A stretch of DNA of 64,000 nt from Ignavibacteriota bacterium (GCA_003151825.1 PLYO01000021.1:37564-101563); one strand, 5' to 3'. Numbered from the stretch's first letter, positions 1-9,052 are shown. Translations and numbers: made by a program. The notes: a model not told the origin generated them from the sequence alone.

Positions 1-1358
1 TGCACGAGTCGATGCTGTGCGTACTCAAAGCGTGTATTCGGAATTGGCTTGAATTCACTTGGATTGATCGGCGTGCCATCGATCGTCATCGAACCTATGG
101 AACTTGCATCGGCGACGATATTCACGAAATTCCCCGTGAACGCGTTGGAATCGACAATGCTGATGATGGTATAAGATGACTGAAATTGCTCGACGGGAAA
201 CACCAGCGCGAGCGCGGGATCGCCATAAGCAGGTGGCTGAGCATCGATGCTTCCGTAACTTGTGTGCATGTATTGCCCTACCTCGATTGGCTTTGTGGCT
301 TGGATCGAGGTCACTCCGGCAAGCTTTGTAATCTCATAAAAGTCGCCGGCATTAAAGGTCTTAGCAACGGGTACTCCATTGACGGAAATCTGAGTGCTGT
401 CCTCGGCACAGACTGCCCGGACCAAATCGGGCTCCACGGATGTCGAGTATGGCACAACAAGCGCAGAATCCCCCCAGGCGCTGACGGGAGGCAGTTGCTC
501 GACTAAATGATCACGGCTGGGGCTGCCGTCGGTATTGACGGCGCCCCTGGGCATTTCCGTGCGCCGATGGCCGCTGAAGACCGCGATGGGTTGATCCGAC
601 TCGATCAGGCTGCCTGTGAGGTCGTTCGTGGTGCTTCCTTCGCCGCCTTCAATAAGATAAATATCGCCCTTGTTGAGCTGTATGGTTTGGGGAGCGTTCG
701 CCTGGGTTCCAAGGGAAGAAACATCCTTCAACGTGATGGTAACGTTGGTCGAATCGTTCACCGCAACGATCCAAAACTCTCCGGGTGTCAGCTGGTTGCC
801 AAAGCCGCCGACAGAAGAGGAATTGTAATTAAGCGTGCGGTACTCGGTGCCGAGCACATTGATGGGCAGCCCCATATACGAATCGCTCGAATACTTTTTA
901 TGATTAATACCAAAGACCGCAATCTCGCTATCGCTGGTAATATGCACGGCCATCCCTTGAATAACCTGCTCGTCCATAGATTCTTGCAACTCGACCGTCT
1001 GCGTACCCGTATCGCCATTCGGCAGAGTAATCGTGGTGATTTGGCCAGGCGTTGTGGTGAATGTCTGGAAAAAACCAAGCGCTGGAACTTCCACACTCCC
1101 GTTAGCCGGAACGTGGCTTGTGATGTAAAGGTCCATCGTGTTCTGCGTTTCGTAGGGAGGTTGTTCGCCACCTAAATTCGGACCATACGCCACATAAAAC
1201 TCGATGCCGAAATTATCGAACTTGGCGCTCTGCGCGTAAAGAGTCCCAATAACCGCGCAGTGCATGGCAACGACCGCCAGCGAAGCAATGAACGGCAGCA
1301 CACGGCGCCTAAGGCCGGAGCTGCTTCGTGTTCCTCTGAGGAAATGGGGATGACACAT
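1..1358 (-). CDS. IgGFc-binding-like secreted surface protein, 3' end outside window
   Basis: This minus-strand frame is open from an ATG at 1358 to the window edge, about 452 codons with no stop. The N-terminus is a signal peptide: an Arg-rich n-region, a hydrophobic stretch LPFIASLAVVAMHCAVIG, and a likely cut after YAQS. The mature part has the features of the IgGFc_binding family, including DLYITSHVPANGSVEVPALG, a FWIVAVNDSTNVTITL strand and SDQPIAVFSGHRRTEMP. The two paralogues at 3866-6067 and 6784-9027 share this architecture (SGHERTEVP, GGHVETEIP). The family binds or decorates extracellular surfaces; the ligand is unknown. The C-terminus, where the paralogues carry a T9SS sorting domain, is not visible. 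The frame call is firm, but the exact start among nearby codons is not. Confidence 0.85.
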   Translation of the reverse strand, partial: MCHPHFLRGTRSSSGLRRRVLPFIASLAVVAMHCAVIGTLYAQSAKFDNFGIEFYVAYGPNLGGEQPPYETQNTMDLYITSHVPANGSVEVPALGFFQTFTTTPGQITTITLPNGDTGTQTVELQESMDEQVIQGMAVHITSDSEIAVFGINHKKYSSDSYMGLPINVLGTEYRTLNYNSSSVGGFGNQLTPGEFWIVAVNDSTNVTITLKDVSSLGTQANAPQTIQLNKGDIYLIEGGEGSTTNDLTGSLIESDQPIAVFSGHRRTEMPRGAVNTDGSPSRDHLVEQLPPVSAWGDSALVVPYSTSVEPDLVRAVCAEDSTQISVNGVPVAKTFNAGDFYEITKLAGVTSIQATKPIEVGQYMHTSYGSIDAQPPAYGDPALALVFPVEQFQSSYTIISIVDSNAFTGNFVNIVADASSIGSMTIDGTPINPSEFKPIPNTRFEYAQHRLV

Positions 1359-1398
1359 GAAAAATTCTTTTGTTAGACCTGATTTTGACCGAAAAGCA

Positions 1399-1418
1399 GT
1401 GGATCGTCAGTCATCCAC
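1399..1418. repeat. Short palindromic repeat, copy 1
   Basis: GTGGATCGTCAGTCATCCAC is an imperfect palindrome upstream of the IgGFc-like gene. It differs at 3 of 20 positions from the copy inside dtd at 6653-6672, and a further copy lies at 6021-6040. It is non-coding here. Confidence 0.55.
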
Positions 1419-1478
1419 CTCTCTATAAACCCGAAAAGTGAGATTAATTACAAGAAAAAATTATTAAAAAAGTAGCAG

Positions 1479-3839
1479 CTATTTCATGACGTCTATCTTG
1501 CATGTCTGAATCGCCGATCGAATACCATCCGCGCTTACCGCCTCGACGCGGACGAACGCCTGCCCGGACGCCGGAAGCAACCCTTCCGGCAACGCGATCG
1601 TGCCCGCCCCGCCTCCAACCGCCGTCTCGAAACGCCCAAGCTCCTGCCCAACGGCATTATAGACCCTGCAGCTGACCTCGCTCGGCTCCGCGGCTTGGTA
1701 ACCGATCGAAACTCCGTCGCTTTGGTTCGCAGGATTCGGCCAGGAGCCGGTGAGAATGAAGGATGGAGTTTCATGAAGCATGAAATCGCGTATCGTTGGA
1801 TCGCCGCAATCGTCCGCATACGGAATCGAAAGCGTAAAGCTTTGAAGATTATAGGCGCATGGATGCACCTTCCAGGTGAATGTAGGAGTGACGGTCACAA
1901 CCGTATCGGTAGTGACGTATGCTTGCATGAGAATAGTGAGTAGAAGATCGTTCGAAATGTTCGTTGGATCGGAAACCGCAGTGCCGGTGGCTATAATATT
2001 ATAAGTACGGCTTGATTGATCCCAATATGGGGTAACATTTCCTGCACCGGAGAGCGAGCCGGTAAGATCGATTCCTGTCGGCACAAAAAGATCGTTCGAG
2101 AATTGCAGCGAGAGTGTCCAGCTATTAAGCTCGGTCACTCCGGCGCGCGGTCCTTCGACGGTAATCGGCAGTTTAAGTTCCGAAATATCCGCCGCGCTCG
2201 TGCCGGGCGCGCCGGCAACAGGCGGATGCGCCTGTAACGTGAACACGCGCTGCTTACGCACCACAGTGGCCGTGACGGTATCCACCACGGGCGGCTCATT
2301 GTCCACTCCATGCTGAAAAAGTCCCATCTTCAATGTCTGCGTGCCATTCAGGCTGTCGGGCGGGAAGTTATAATCGAGGTACAAAGGATAACTGCTGTCC
2401 GGCGCGATATTTATTCGGTGCAGAAAGGTGTTTTGCCGATAGCTGAATCCATCCGTATCCGAAAGGAGCTTGAGGCTATCGATCGTGAGTTCGACGTGAA
2501 AGTTATTCGGAATCAGGACGCTATCCGATACCGTATCACACGTTGTGATGGTATCGAACGAAACGTTGAACGACCCAATCGGCCCGATCCGCACTTTTGC
2601 CTTCAGGATAATCATGGGCTGGTATGTGCTATCCGAATTATTATAGAGATGATACCGCGTGTCATTCTTGATATAGACCGTATCGGTAAAATCCCCTTGT
2701 TGGGTAATGTTGAAGATTACCTTGCCCGTGAGCGCGCTGTCGATAGCCAGCGTTTCGTTAAGGGAACCAGTAGGTTGATTGAGTAGCACGGTGAAATCCG
2801 TGTCATCGTAATTTATTATCGTGTCTAACAATGCCTGATACGTACCGAAAGCATTCGAAACAACGAAGACAGTATCGATGGAGAGCGGGCTATTCTGATG
2901 AATCGTAATCGTTCCGAAATCAATCGTATCCAGACTCAAGAGCACCAGTGGTTCCACGCCCCTTCCCGTAAGCGTATCGAATACGCTATCGCCATCGATC
3001 GTATGGATTCGAATGACAAGCGTGTCTCGCCCGAGCGATTGCGGGTGAAATTGGACCGCAAACGATAGCGTGCTATCGCCTCCTTCATAACCAATCCTGA
3101 GCGGCGAAGTATGCGACCCGGATGGCGGAAGGCTGTCGAGCGAAACGGAAAAATCGGAATCCAAAATTTCGCTCGGATTTACGATGGTCACGCTGTCGAT
3201 GACCGTCGTGTCCGTGCCGTTATTTACTATCCAGACCGTGTCCCATGCGGAGGAACTATCTACGCGCAACGACCCGAACGTATCGTTATGCGAAATAACA
3301 TTCGGCGCTACACCCGTTCCAAACAGATAGACGGTTGGAGAGTCGGATGTAGTAGTGCCATCCGTCCAATAAATGGGAATGCGTCCTGTGTCGGGACCTA
3401 ACTGTGTCGGAAGGAAAAAGACCGAATCACGAGGAGGGTTGATTAAATGTTTGAGGGATGGAGATCCCACGATACTATCTGCCCTAAACTCTGTGTACTG
3501 CACTGCTCTCCAATAGTCGAGAGCGGTGAGTGTAATCGGAGAAGCTCCGGTGTCCTCGATGGTAAAGGAACTGTCGCGCTGCTGCCCAATTCGCACTCTG
3601 CCGAAATCAATCGTGTCCGGAATAACAAGAATCGGAGGCGCAAGGCCATTTCCTTGCAGTTGGGCTTGGCTCCGTTCGAGATTCTGCGCGGAAGACGAGG
3701 GAACAAGTAAGAAGTAAGAGATAAGAAGTAAGAAGTAAGAAGTAAGAGGTAAGAAGTAAGAAGTGTGACGTGTGAATAGAACCGTCCGGGCAACGACCGG
3801 CTTTCCATTTCTACCCCATAATTTGCCTTCTTTGTACAT
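1479..3839 (-). CDS. Secreted Ig-like (choice-of-anchor D type) repeat protein with T9SS sorting domain
   Basis: The product is a 786-residue secreted protein. Residues about 56-560 are tandem beta-sandwich modules with the recurring start DTIDFGRVRIGQ / DTIDFGTITIHQ, typical of ASH/choice-of-anchor D domains. A cohesin-like segment follows (about 600-690). The last 85 or so residues (TGSWPNPANQSDGVSIGYQA ... KIDVMK) look like a type IX secretion C-terminal sorting domain. The signal peptide is unusual. Its hydrophobic core is three imperfect copies of a seven-residue repeat (TSYFLPL, TSYFLLL, ISYFLLV) encoded directly by the heptamer array at 3705-3767, with a likely cut near SSAQ. The ATG at 3839 leaves a long n-region. 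The function is probably structural or adhesive at the cell surface. It is followed by the IgGFc-like gene on the same strand. Confidence 0.8.
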   Translation of the reverse strand: MYKEGKLWGRNGKPVVARTVLFTRHTSYFLPLTSYFLLLISYFLLVPSSSAQNLERSQAQLQGNGLAPPILVIPDTIDFGRVRIGQQRDSSFTIEDTGASPITLTALDYWRAVQYTEFRADSIVGSPSLKHLINPPRDSVFFLPTQLGPDTGRIPIYWTDGTTTSDSPTVYLFGTGVAPNVISHNDTFGSLRVDSSSAWDTVWIVNNGTDTTVIDSVTIVNPSEILDSDFSVSLDSLPPSGSHTSPLRIGYEGGDSTLSFAVQFHPQSLGRDTLVIRIHTIDGDSVFDTLTGRGVEPLVLLSLDTIDFGTITIHQNSPLSIDTVFVVSNAFGTYQALLDTIINYDDTDFTVLLNQPTGSLNETLAIDSALTGKVIFNITQQGDFTDTVYIKNDTRYHLYNNSDSTYQPMIILKAKVRIGPIGSFNVSFDTITTCDTVSDSVLIPNNFHVELTIDSLKLLSDTDGFSYRQNTFLHRINIAPDSSYPLYLDYNFPPDSLNGTQTLKMGLFQHGVDNEPPVVDTVTATVVRKQRVFTLQAHPPVAGAPGTSAADISELKLPITVEGPRAGVTELNSWTLSLQFSNDLFVPTGIDLTGSLSGAGNVTPYWDQSSRTYNIIATGTAVSDPTNISNDLLLTILMQAYVTTDTVVTVTPTFTWKVHPCAYNLQSFTLSIPYADDCGDPTIRDFMLHETPSFILTGSWPNPANQSDGVSIGYQAAEPSEVSCRVYNAVGQELGRFETAVGGGAGTIALPEGLLPASGQAFVRVEAVSADGIRSAIQTCKIDVMK

Positions 3840-3862
3840 TCTTCATCTCTTACTTCTTACTT
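3705..3862. repeat. Heptanucleotide array AAGTAAG with inverted partner
   Basis: Positions 3705-3767 hold about nine tandem 7-base units, mostly AAGTAAG with variants AGATAAG, AGGTAAG and AAGTGTG. A shorter inverse array (CTCTTACTTCTTACTT) lies at 3847-3862. About 80 bases separate the arms. The left arm is inside the 1479-3839 coding sequence and encodes its signal-peptide core. The right arm lies in the short gap to the next gene. Confidence 0.9.
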
Positions 3863-3865
3863 GAT

Positions 3866-6067
3866 TCATTCTCCCGCAACGATGGGAATACGCTCGTGAA
3901 GGTTTAGTTTGTTCGAAGTAATCTCGCAGACATAAACCCCGTTTGCAAGGCCGCGACGCTCGATACGAACCGAGTATGGCCCCGCGGAAAATTCGCTTGA
4001 TGCAACGTGCTGGACCACCCGCCCAAGTTCGTCATAGAGCGTCATTGTGATATCGGCGGTTTCGGGAACCGAAAAGTTGATCGTGGTATATGCTGAGAAT
4101 GGGTTCGGCGTAGCCGTTACGGTAAGGGAAAGCCCGCCCTGCCCAGCCACATCCGCCGCCGCCGCGCCCGCCTTAGGATAGAGCGTGAAGGACATTTCCG
4201 CCGACTCGATCCCGAAATAGGACGGAAGGTGAGAATAAATCTTTACCGTCCCGCTTATCGGATCGGTGAGCGGATTATCCGAAACGAGATGAATTTGTCC
4301 GCTACCGCCGATATCCACGCGGCCAATATCGAGGCCCACATTCTCCGCCACATGAATGCCGAAGGCCGAGGCATCGGGATTGTTGGGAATGAAAATGGCG
4401 CTATCCAGATACGCCGGCTGGTATGCCGTGTTGTGAAAATTAAGCGAGTTCGTATGGCTATGCTCGATGGACTGTGGCGGGTATTCGATCCGGATTGCCC
4501 GCTGCGGCACGAGAAGCGAACCGGCGGTGTAGCCATAGGAAATGACATCCCCAAGACCGTAAGCCAAAATTGTGAAGCCTTGTCCCGGCGGCATCGTCGA
4601 ACTAATTGTATGCACACCTGACGTCTGAAGCTGATCTTCATATATCGAAAATGACCGGCCTCCGACATTTCCAGGCACGGGTTTGAAGAAGAAGGGAGGA
4701 AGGAGAGTCCCGTCAATAGTAATTGTCCCTTGGGAACTGGTGTCGGTCGCAATAATTACACTATTATAGTCGAACTTCATGTCGGGAGATGAGAAGAACG
4801 TGTAATTGTTGTACGTTTGGTCAACCGGAGGAACGATGGAGAGAGAAGGATCGCCACCGCCTCCTACATAATAATCCGAATGTTCGATCTCTCCGACAAG
4901 GAGAGGCTTGCTCGATGAGGTCGATGAGACGAGCGTTGGCCCTTTAATAAGTGAGTCGCTGAAAAGACTCGGATGCAGTTTACTTCCTAAGGTAACCCAT
5001 GACTTGCCGTTCACGGTCACAACGGTATTGGAGTCAAGCGCGAGCACACGCATGAGGTCTCCCTGCGGGCCGATCGAGTCTTCATTATCGAGAGCGATAG
5101 CATTGAGCACGAAATTATACCCCCATGTACTCGTCGGCGGCATGACTTCCAGCAGCATATCGCGGCTGATGCCCCCATTGCCGTTAGTCGAGTCCAAAGG
5201 TACCTCGGTCCGCTCATGGCCGCTATAAACAGTGATTGGATGATTTGCCGATACCGTTGAACCGGTAAGATCGAGACCTGAGTCGTTAGCGTTGGTTTGT
5301 ACTTGCACACATTGACCCTGTTGTAGTGTAACCTTGAATGGCACTCCGGCAGCATTGCTACCTAAAGTCCGGGCTGATGGAGTAATGGTAACCGTTGTAT
5401 TGTCTTGGAACGCGGCGACCGCGAACTGCGAAGATGTTTTAGGCGATGCGGATTGCGAATTGGGATAACTCATAATGCCGTAATCAGTCCCCGCCGATTG
5501 AGCGGAGAGCGCACAGAAGGCGTCCGCCGTTTCGGCTTTGAAATCCATGCCATAACAAACGATAAATGAAGTGGACTGGACTTGCACAACACGATTATCG
5601 GCCACCTCGTCGCTCGTAATCCAAAGGTCGTGCATCGTAACGTTCACGCCGAGCCCTTCATTGACTATGCTGTCGGTGATACGATAGGTCACTGACGAAT
5701 TAGGCTGCATGAAGTAGACCTTATTCAAGGAAGGGTACTGATTGGACGTGATCGTTACCGTGGCCGTGTCACCCAGCGTAGCGATGTAAATTTCAAGATA
5801 GCCATCGGCATCATCTAAAGGCGTTGTCGTATCGACATTCTCTTCGAAGCAGAGCAAGAAATCCGTTCCGGCATTCGTCGGGGTGCTGGTGATGGACGGG
5901 CCACCGCAGTCAGGATTCAGCGTCGGATTATTATGTTGCTGCGCCCGCGCGGCGGGTGGCCGAGCGGCAAAGAATGCTATCGAAAGCGCAAAAAAGCACG
6001 ACGCGAGCATGCAGCGAAAGGTGAATGACCGATCATCCACGGAGGGGATGCGATGTAAAGTAGTCAT
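3866..6067 (-). CDS. IgGFc-binding-like T9SS cargo, paralogue A
   Basis: A 733-residue secreted protein. A signal peptide (LASCFFALSIAFFAARPP) ends near ARAQ. The mature N-terminus NPDCGGPSITSTPTNAGTDF is shared almost exactly with the 6784-9027 paralogue. An IgGFc_binding-type domain fills about residues 60-400, a beta-sandwich follows, and residues about 645-733 (TATPNPFSAYTTINFSVPET ... GVYVCEI) form a T9SS type A sorting domain. The ATG at 6067 puts a palindromic repeat (6021-6040) in the leader as VDDRS. The alternative ATG at 6010 would leave that repeat in the 5' untranslated region but give a leader without basic residues. Neither start has a clear ribosome site. The role is inferred to be cell-surface adhesion or coating. 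Confidence 0.85.
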   Translation of the reverse strand: MTTLHRIPSVDDRSFTFRCMLASCFFALSIAFFAARPPAARAQQHNNPTLNPDCGGPSITSTPTNAGTDFLLCFEENVDTTTPLDDADGYLEIYIATLGDTATVTITSNQYPSLNKVYFMQPNSSVTYRITDSIVNEGLGVNVTMHDLWITSDEVADNRVVQVQSTSFIVCYGMDFKAETADAFCALSAQSAGTDYGIMSYPNSQSASPKTSSQFAVAAFQDNTTVTITPSARTLGSNAAGVPFKVTLQQGQCVQVQTNANDSGLDLTGSTVSANHPITVYSGHERTEVPLDSTNGNGGISRDMLLEVMPPTSTWGYNFVLNAIALDNEDSIGPQGDLMRVLALDSNTVVTVNGKSWVTLGSKLHPSLFSDSLIKGPTLVSSTSSSKPLLVGEIEHSDYYVGGGGDPSLSIVPPVDQTYNNYTFFSSPDMKFDYNSVIIATDTSSQGTITIDGTLLPPFFFKPVPGNVGGRSFSIYEDQLQTSGVHTISSTMPPGQGFTILAYGLGDVISYGYTAGSLLVPQRAIRIEYPPQSIEHSHTNSLNFHNTAYQPAYLDSAIFIPNNPDASAFGIHVAENVGLDIGRVDIGGSGQIHLVSDNPLTDPISGTVKIYSHLPSYFGIESAEMSFTLYPKAGAAAADVAGQGGLSLTVTATPNPFSAYTTINFSVPETADITMTLYDELGRVVQHVASSEFSAGPYSVRIERRGLANGVYVCEITSNKLNLHERIPIVAGE
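6021..6040. repeat. Short palindromic repeat, copy 2
   Basis: GTGAATGACCGATCATCCAC lies in the leader or 5' region of the paralogue A gene. It matches the reverse complement of the dtd copy at 6653-6672 at 19 of 20 positions. Confidence 0.65.
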
Positions 6068-6219
6068 CGGAGGTGTTTCTTATGGTTAAAATAAATAAGG
6101 AAGCACTGATCTAAGTCAATAATGATGTCATTGCTTCGTTGAGCAATCACGGCATCGAAGACTTAATTAGAGTTTCCATATTCTTCAACGTCGAACAACA
6201 TAAGAATGATTAAAATTGA

Positions 6220-6717
6220 TTACCGTTCGAGCAGGATGGTGACCGGACCCTCGTTTACGAGTTCGACCCGCATCTTTGCCCGAAAACGGCCCGAAGCGAC
6301 TTTTTCCGTACCGAGACGAGCAATTAAATAGCCCAAAAATATCTCGTACATCATCTCGGCTTTCTCCGGCGGCGCGGCGGCCATGAAATTAGGCCGGCTG
6401 CCTTTCCGCGCGTCGCCATAAAGCGTAAATTGGCTCACGGCGAGTACGCTTCCGCCAATATCGCTTACAGAGAGGTTCATTTTTCCCGTTTCGTCCTCGA
6501 AAACGCGCAATTTTGCCAGCTTTTCGGCCATCCACTTGGCGGTTTCGGGAGTATCCGCATCGCCCGTCCCAAGCACGCCAGCGACGCTTCCATCCCGAAT
6601 TCCTACAAAAGCGACCAAACCCGGCCCGATTTCGCCCACCACCTCGCTTTCCGTGGATGATCGGTCATCCACGACGCTAACGGACGCATGGCTAACCCGC
6701 TGTATAAGAATTCGCAT
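6220..6717 (-). CDS. dtd: D-aminoacyl-tRNA deacylase
   Basis: DTD hydrolyses D-aminoacyl-tRNAs in the cytoplasm and so keeps D-amino acids out of proteins. Both active-site signatures are present: [17 protein letters not shown] around residue 96 and NEGPVT near the C-terminus (about 154-159). At 165 residues it is longer than the usual 145-150. The excess is in two places. One is [17 protein letters not shown] near residues 15-31, where family members read roughly VDGEVVGEIG; this insertion coincides with a palindromic repeat. The other is a Gly/Ala/Asp-rich loop near residues 42-55. Neither insertion touches the catalytic motifs, so activity is expected. The gene sits between two surface-protein genes with no functional link to them. 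Confidence 0.95.
   Translation of the reverse strand: MRILIQRVSHASVSVVDDRSSTESEVVGEIGPGLVAFVGIRDGSVAGVLGTGDADTPETAKWMAEKLAKLRVFEDETGKMNLSVSDIGGSVLAVSQFTLYGDARKGSRPNFMAAAPPEKAEMMYEIFLGYLIARLGTEKVASGRFRAKMRVELVNEGPVTILLER
6653..6672. repeat. Palindromic repeat inside dtd, copy 3
   Basis: GTGGATGATCGGTCATCCAC has 8-base arms GTGGATGA/TCATCCAC around TCGG. It lies in frame in dtd and encodes the extra VDDRSST residues. Related copies are at 1399-1418 and 6021-6040. Confidence 0.7.
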
Positions 6718-6747
6718 CCGAGCGTTTTGTTACACCCCGCAATGGGA

Positions 6748-6782
6748 AAAGATGAAAGATAAAAGATGAAAGATGAAGGATT
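6748..6782. repeat. Heptanucleotide array AAAGATG
   Basis: Five tandem 7-base units (AAAGATG, AAAGATA, AAAGATG, AAAGATG, AAGGATT) fill the gap between the stop of the 6784-9027 gene and the dtd start. No inverted partner is visible nearby. Confidence 0.8.
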
Positions 6783-6783
6783 T

Positions 6784-9027
6784 TTACTCGCCTGCAACGA
6801 TTGGAATACGCTCGTGAAGGTTCAATGTGGTTGACGAAATCTCACAAACATACACTCCGTTTGCAAGTCCGTGACGCTCGATGCGTATCGAGTACGAACC
6901 AGGAGAAAATTCGCTTGAAGCGATATGCTGGACGACGCGGCCAAGTTCGTCGTAAAGTATCATGGTGATGTCAGCCGCATCGCTGGTCCCGAGCCCGCGA
7001 GGGATGCTTTCGGGAACCGAAAAATTGATTGTGGTGAACGTTGAGAATGGGTTTGGCGTGGCCGTTACCGTCAGGACAAGCCTGGAGGCTTGTCCCACAT
7101 CCGCTGACGCATTTGGGTAAAGCGTGAAACTCATTTTCGCCGGCTCGATATTGAAATAGGACGGAAGATGAGAATAAATTTTCACCGTTCCGCTCACCGG
7201 GCCGCTGAGTGGATTATTCGAAACGAGATGAATTTGTCCCATGCCGCCAACATCCACGCGGCCAATATCGAGGCCCACATTCTCTTCCACATGGATGTCG
7301 AACGCCGTGGCATTCGGGTTGCTGGGAATGAATATCGCGCTATCGAGATACGCCGGCTGATAGGCCGTGTTATGAAATGAGAGCGTATTCGTATGACCCG
7401 GAGCCATCGACTGCGGAGGATAATCAATCCTAATCGCTCGCTTTGGGATGAGAAGCTCACCCGCCGCATAACCATACCCATTGGCAAAGCCAACGCCGTA
7501 GGCCAATATCGTAAAACCCTGTTCTGGCGGCGATGGCGTGCTGATGGTATGAGTACCCTGCGGCAACCCATACTCGCAGATGGAAAACTTCCGCCCATTT
7601 GCCACGCCCGGCACCGAAATGAATTTTCCGGCGGGAATAAGCTTCCCATCGAGTGTAATGCTGCTCTGGCAATTGGTATCGGCTACAATGGTCACGCTTT
7701 GATACCGGAAGTTCGTGTCGGACGCAAGTGAAAAGGTATAGCTATCGTTGGTTTGATCCACCGGCGGCACAATGGCTAAGAATGGATCGCCGTTGCCGGC
7801 ATAAGTATAAGCCGAATGCTCGAACTCGCCGACTAAGAGCGGTTCGCTCGATGTAACGAGTGTTGGCCCTGTAATACTAAGTGTATCGCTGAAGTTATGA
7901 TTCTGCTTACTGATCAGGGTATCCCATGGCTTACCATTCACGGATACCACCGTATTGCTGTCGATCGCAAGCACCCGCATCAGATCCCCATCCGGGCCGA
8001 TGGCCCCGGTGCTATCGAGTACAATGGCGTCGAGCACGAAATTCTGGCCCCAGGTGCTGGTTGGCGGCATCGTTTCTAAGAGCATATCGCGCGTCACATA
8101 CTGATCCGATGGACGGTAAAACCCATCGGGTATTTCCGTCTCCACATGGCCGCCATACACGGCGACGGGATTATTCGCTCTGATGGTCGAGCCGGTGAGA
8201 TCGAGATGTGGGATTGGACTTTTAACACTTAAGGTATCCGCCTGAATTTGCACGCACTGGCCTTTTTGGAGTGTGAACGTCTCGGGAATGCCGCCCGCGC
8301 TTTCGTTCAGGGTCAACACAGCCGGCGTAATGGTAACTATTGTATTATCCTCGAACGCCGCGACCGCAAACTGCGAACTCGCGGCGTTTCCTTCCACGCC
8401 GCCGGTGGAACTCGGATAACTCAGGATGCTGTACTCGGTGCCCGAGTACTCTTCCGGAAGCGCACAAAACGCATCGGCGGACCAGCGCTTGTAATCCAGC
8501 CCATAACACACGATTTGCGAGGTAGCCTGCACCTGCACCACCCTATTGTCGATCGCCTCGTCGGAAACAATCCAGAGATCGTGCATCGTATCGACTAAGC
8601 CGAGTGACTCGCGCAGCGTATCGTCCGATACGTCATACGACATCGAGGAATTCGGCGGAAGGATAAAAACTTTATTCATTGCAGGATACCGGTTGCAAGT
8701 GATCGTTACCGTGTCGGTTTCGCCCAAAGAAGAGCAATAAATTTCCGCGTAGCTTCCGCTCGAATACGTCGATTCGAAGTAGGGATCGATATTCTCTTCG
8801 AAGCAGAGCATGAAGAGCGTGCCGGCGTTCGTCGGGGTGCTGGTGATCGACGGGCCACCGCAATCCGGGTTTGGAGCGGGATTGTTAGCTTGCTGGGCGC
8901 TTGCCTCTGGAAGTAAGAAGTAAGATGTAAGAAGTAAGAAGAGGAACATTGCACATGTCGCAATCATCGTGGGCGATGAAGGCGTTGCTCGCAGCTTACC
9001 TACCCCATTTCTTACCTTATACTTCAT
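6784..9027 (-). CDS. IgGFc-binding-like T9SS cargo, paralogue B
   Basis: A close paralogue of the 3866-6067 protein with the same order: signal peptide, NPDCGGPSITSTPTNAG N-terminus, IgGFc_binding-like domain, beta-sandwich (NVGLDIGRVDVGG) and T9SS sorting domain (TATPNPFSTFTTINFSVPES to the end). The 747 codons count from the ATG at 9027, which lies inside a heptamer array only five bases after the stop of the upstream small gene. The ATG at 8967 (MIATCAMFLFLLLTSYFLL) gives a more normal signal peptide and is the better start. Its hydrophobic core FLFLLLTSYFLL is encoded by the heptamer array at 8911-8945. The function is inferred to be surface attachment. Confidence 0.85.
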   Translation of the reverse strand: MKYKVRNGVGKLRATPSSPTMIATCAMFLFLLLTSYFLLPEASAQQANNPAPNPDCGGPSITSTPTNAGTLFMLCFEENIDPYFESTYSSGSYAEIYCSSLGETDTVTITCNRYPAMNKVFILPPNSSMSYDVSDDTLRESLGLVDTMHDLWIVSDEAIDNRVVQVQATSQIVCYGLDYKRWSADAFCALPEEYSGTEYSILSYPSSTGGVEGNAASSQFAVAAFEDNTIVTITPAVLTLNESAGGIPETFTLQKGQCVQIQADTLSVKSPIPHLDLTGSTIRANNPVAVYGGHVETEIPDGFYRPSDQYVTRDMLLETMPPTSTWGQNFVLDAIVLDSTGAIGPDGDLMRVLAIDSNTVVSVNGKPWDTLISKQNHNFSDTLSITGPTLVTSSEPLLVGEFEHSAYTYAGNGDPFLAIVPPVDQTNDSYTFSLASDTNFRYQSVTIVADTNCQSSITLDGKLIPAGKFISVPGVANGRKFSICEYGLPQGTHTISTPSPPEQGFTILAYGVGFANGYGYAAGELLIPKRAIRIDYPPQSMAPGHTNTLSFHNTAYQPAYLDSAIFIPSNPNATAFDIHVEENVGLDIGRVDVGGMGQIHLVSNNPLSGPVSGTVKIYSHLPSYFNIEPAKMSFTLYPNASADVGQASRLVLTVTATPNPFSTFTTINFSVPESIPRGLGTSDAADITMILYDELGRVVQHIASSEFSPGSYSIRIERHGLANGVYVCEISSTTLNLHERIPIVAGE

Positions 9028-9052
9028 ACCTCTTACTTCTTATCTTTTACTT
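8911..9052. repeat. Paired inverted heptanucleotide arrays AAGTAAG
   Basis: Left arm 8911-8945 reads AAGTAAG, AAGTAAG, ATGTAAG, AAGTAAG, AAGAGGA. Right arm 9011-9052 is the inverse: six units whose complement reads AAGTAAA, AGATAAG, AAGTAAG, AGGTATG, AAGTATA, AGGTAAG. The 65-base centre holds the preferred start of the 6784-9027 gene. The left arm encodes that gene's signal peptide. The right arm carries the stop codon of the small gene at 9033-9188. Confidence 0.9.

Noticed and set aside
186..1175. Plus-strand open frames over the first kilobase
   Set aside because: The minus strand encodes a continuous IgGFc-binding-like protein with signal peptide here; the plus frames are shadows.
3705..3767. 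CRISPR-like array
   Set aside because: The repeat unit is 7 bases without spacers, and no cas genes are present.
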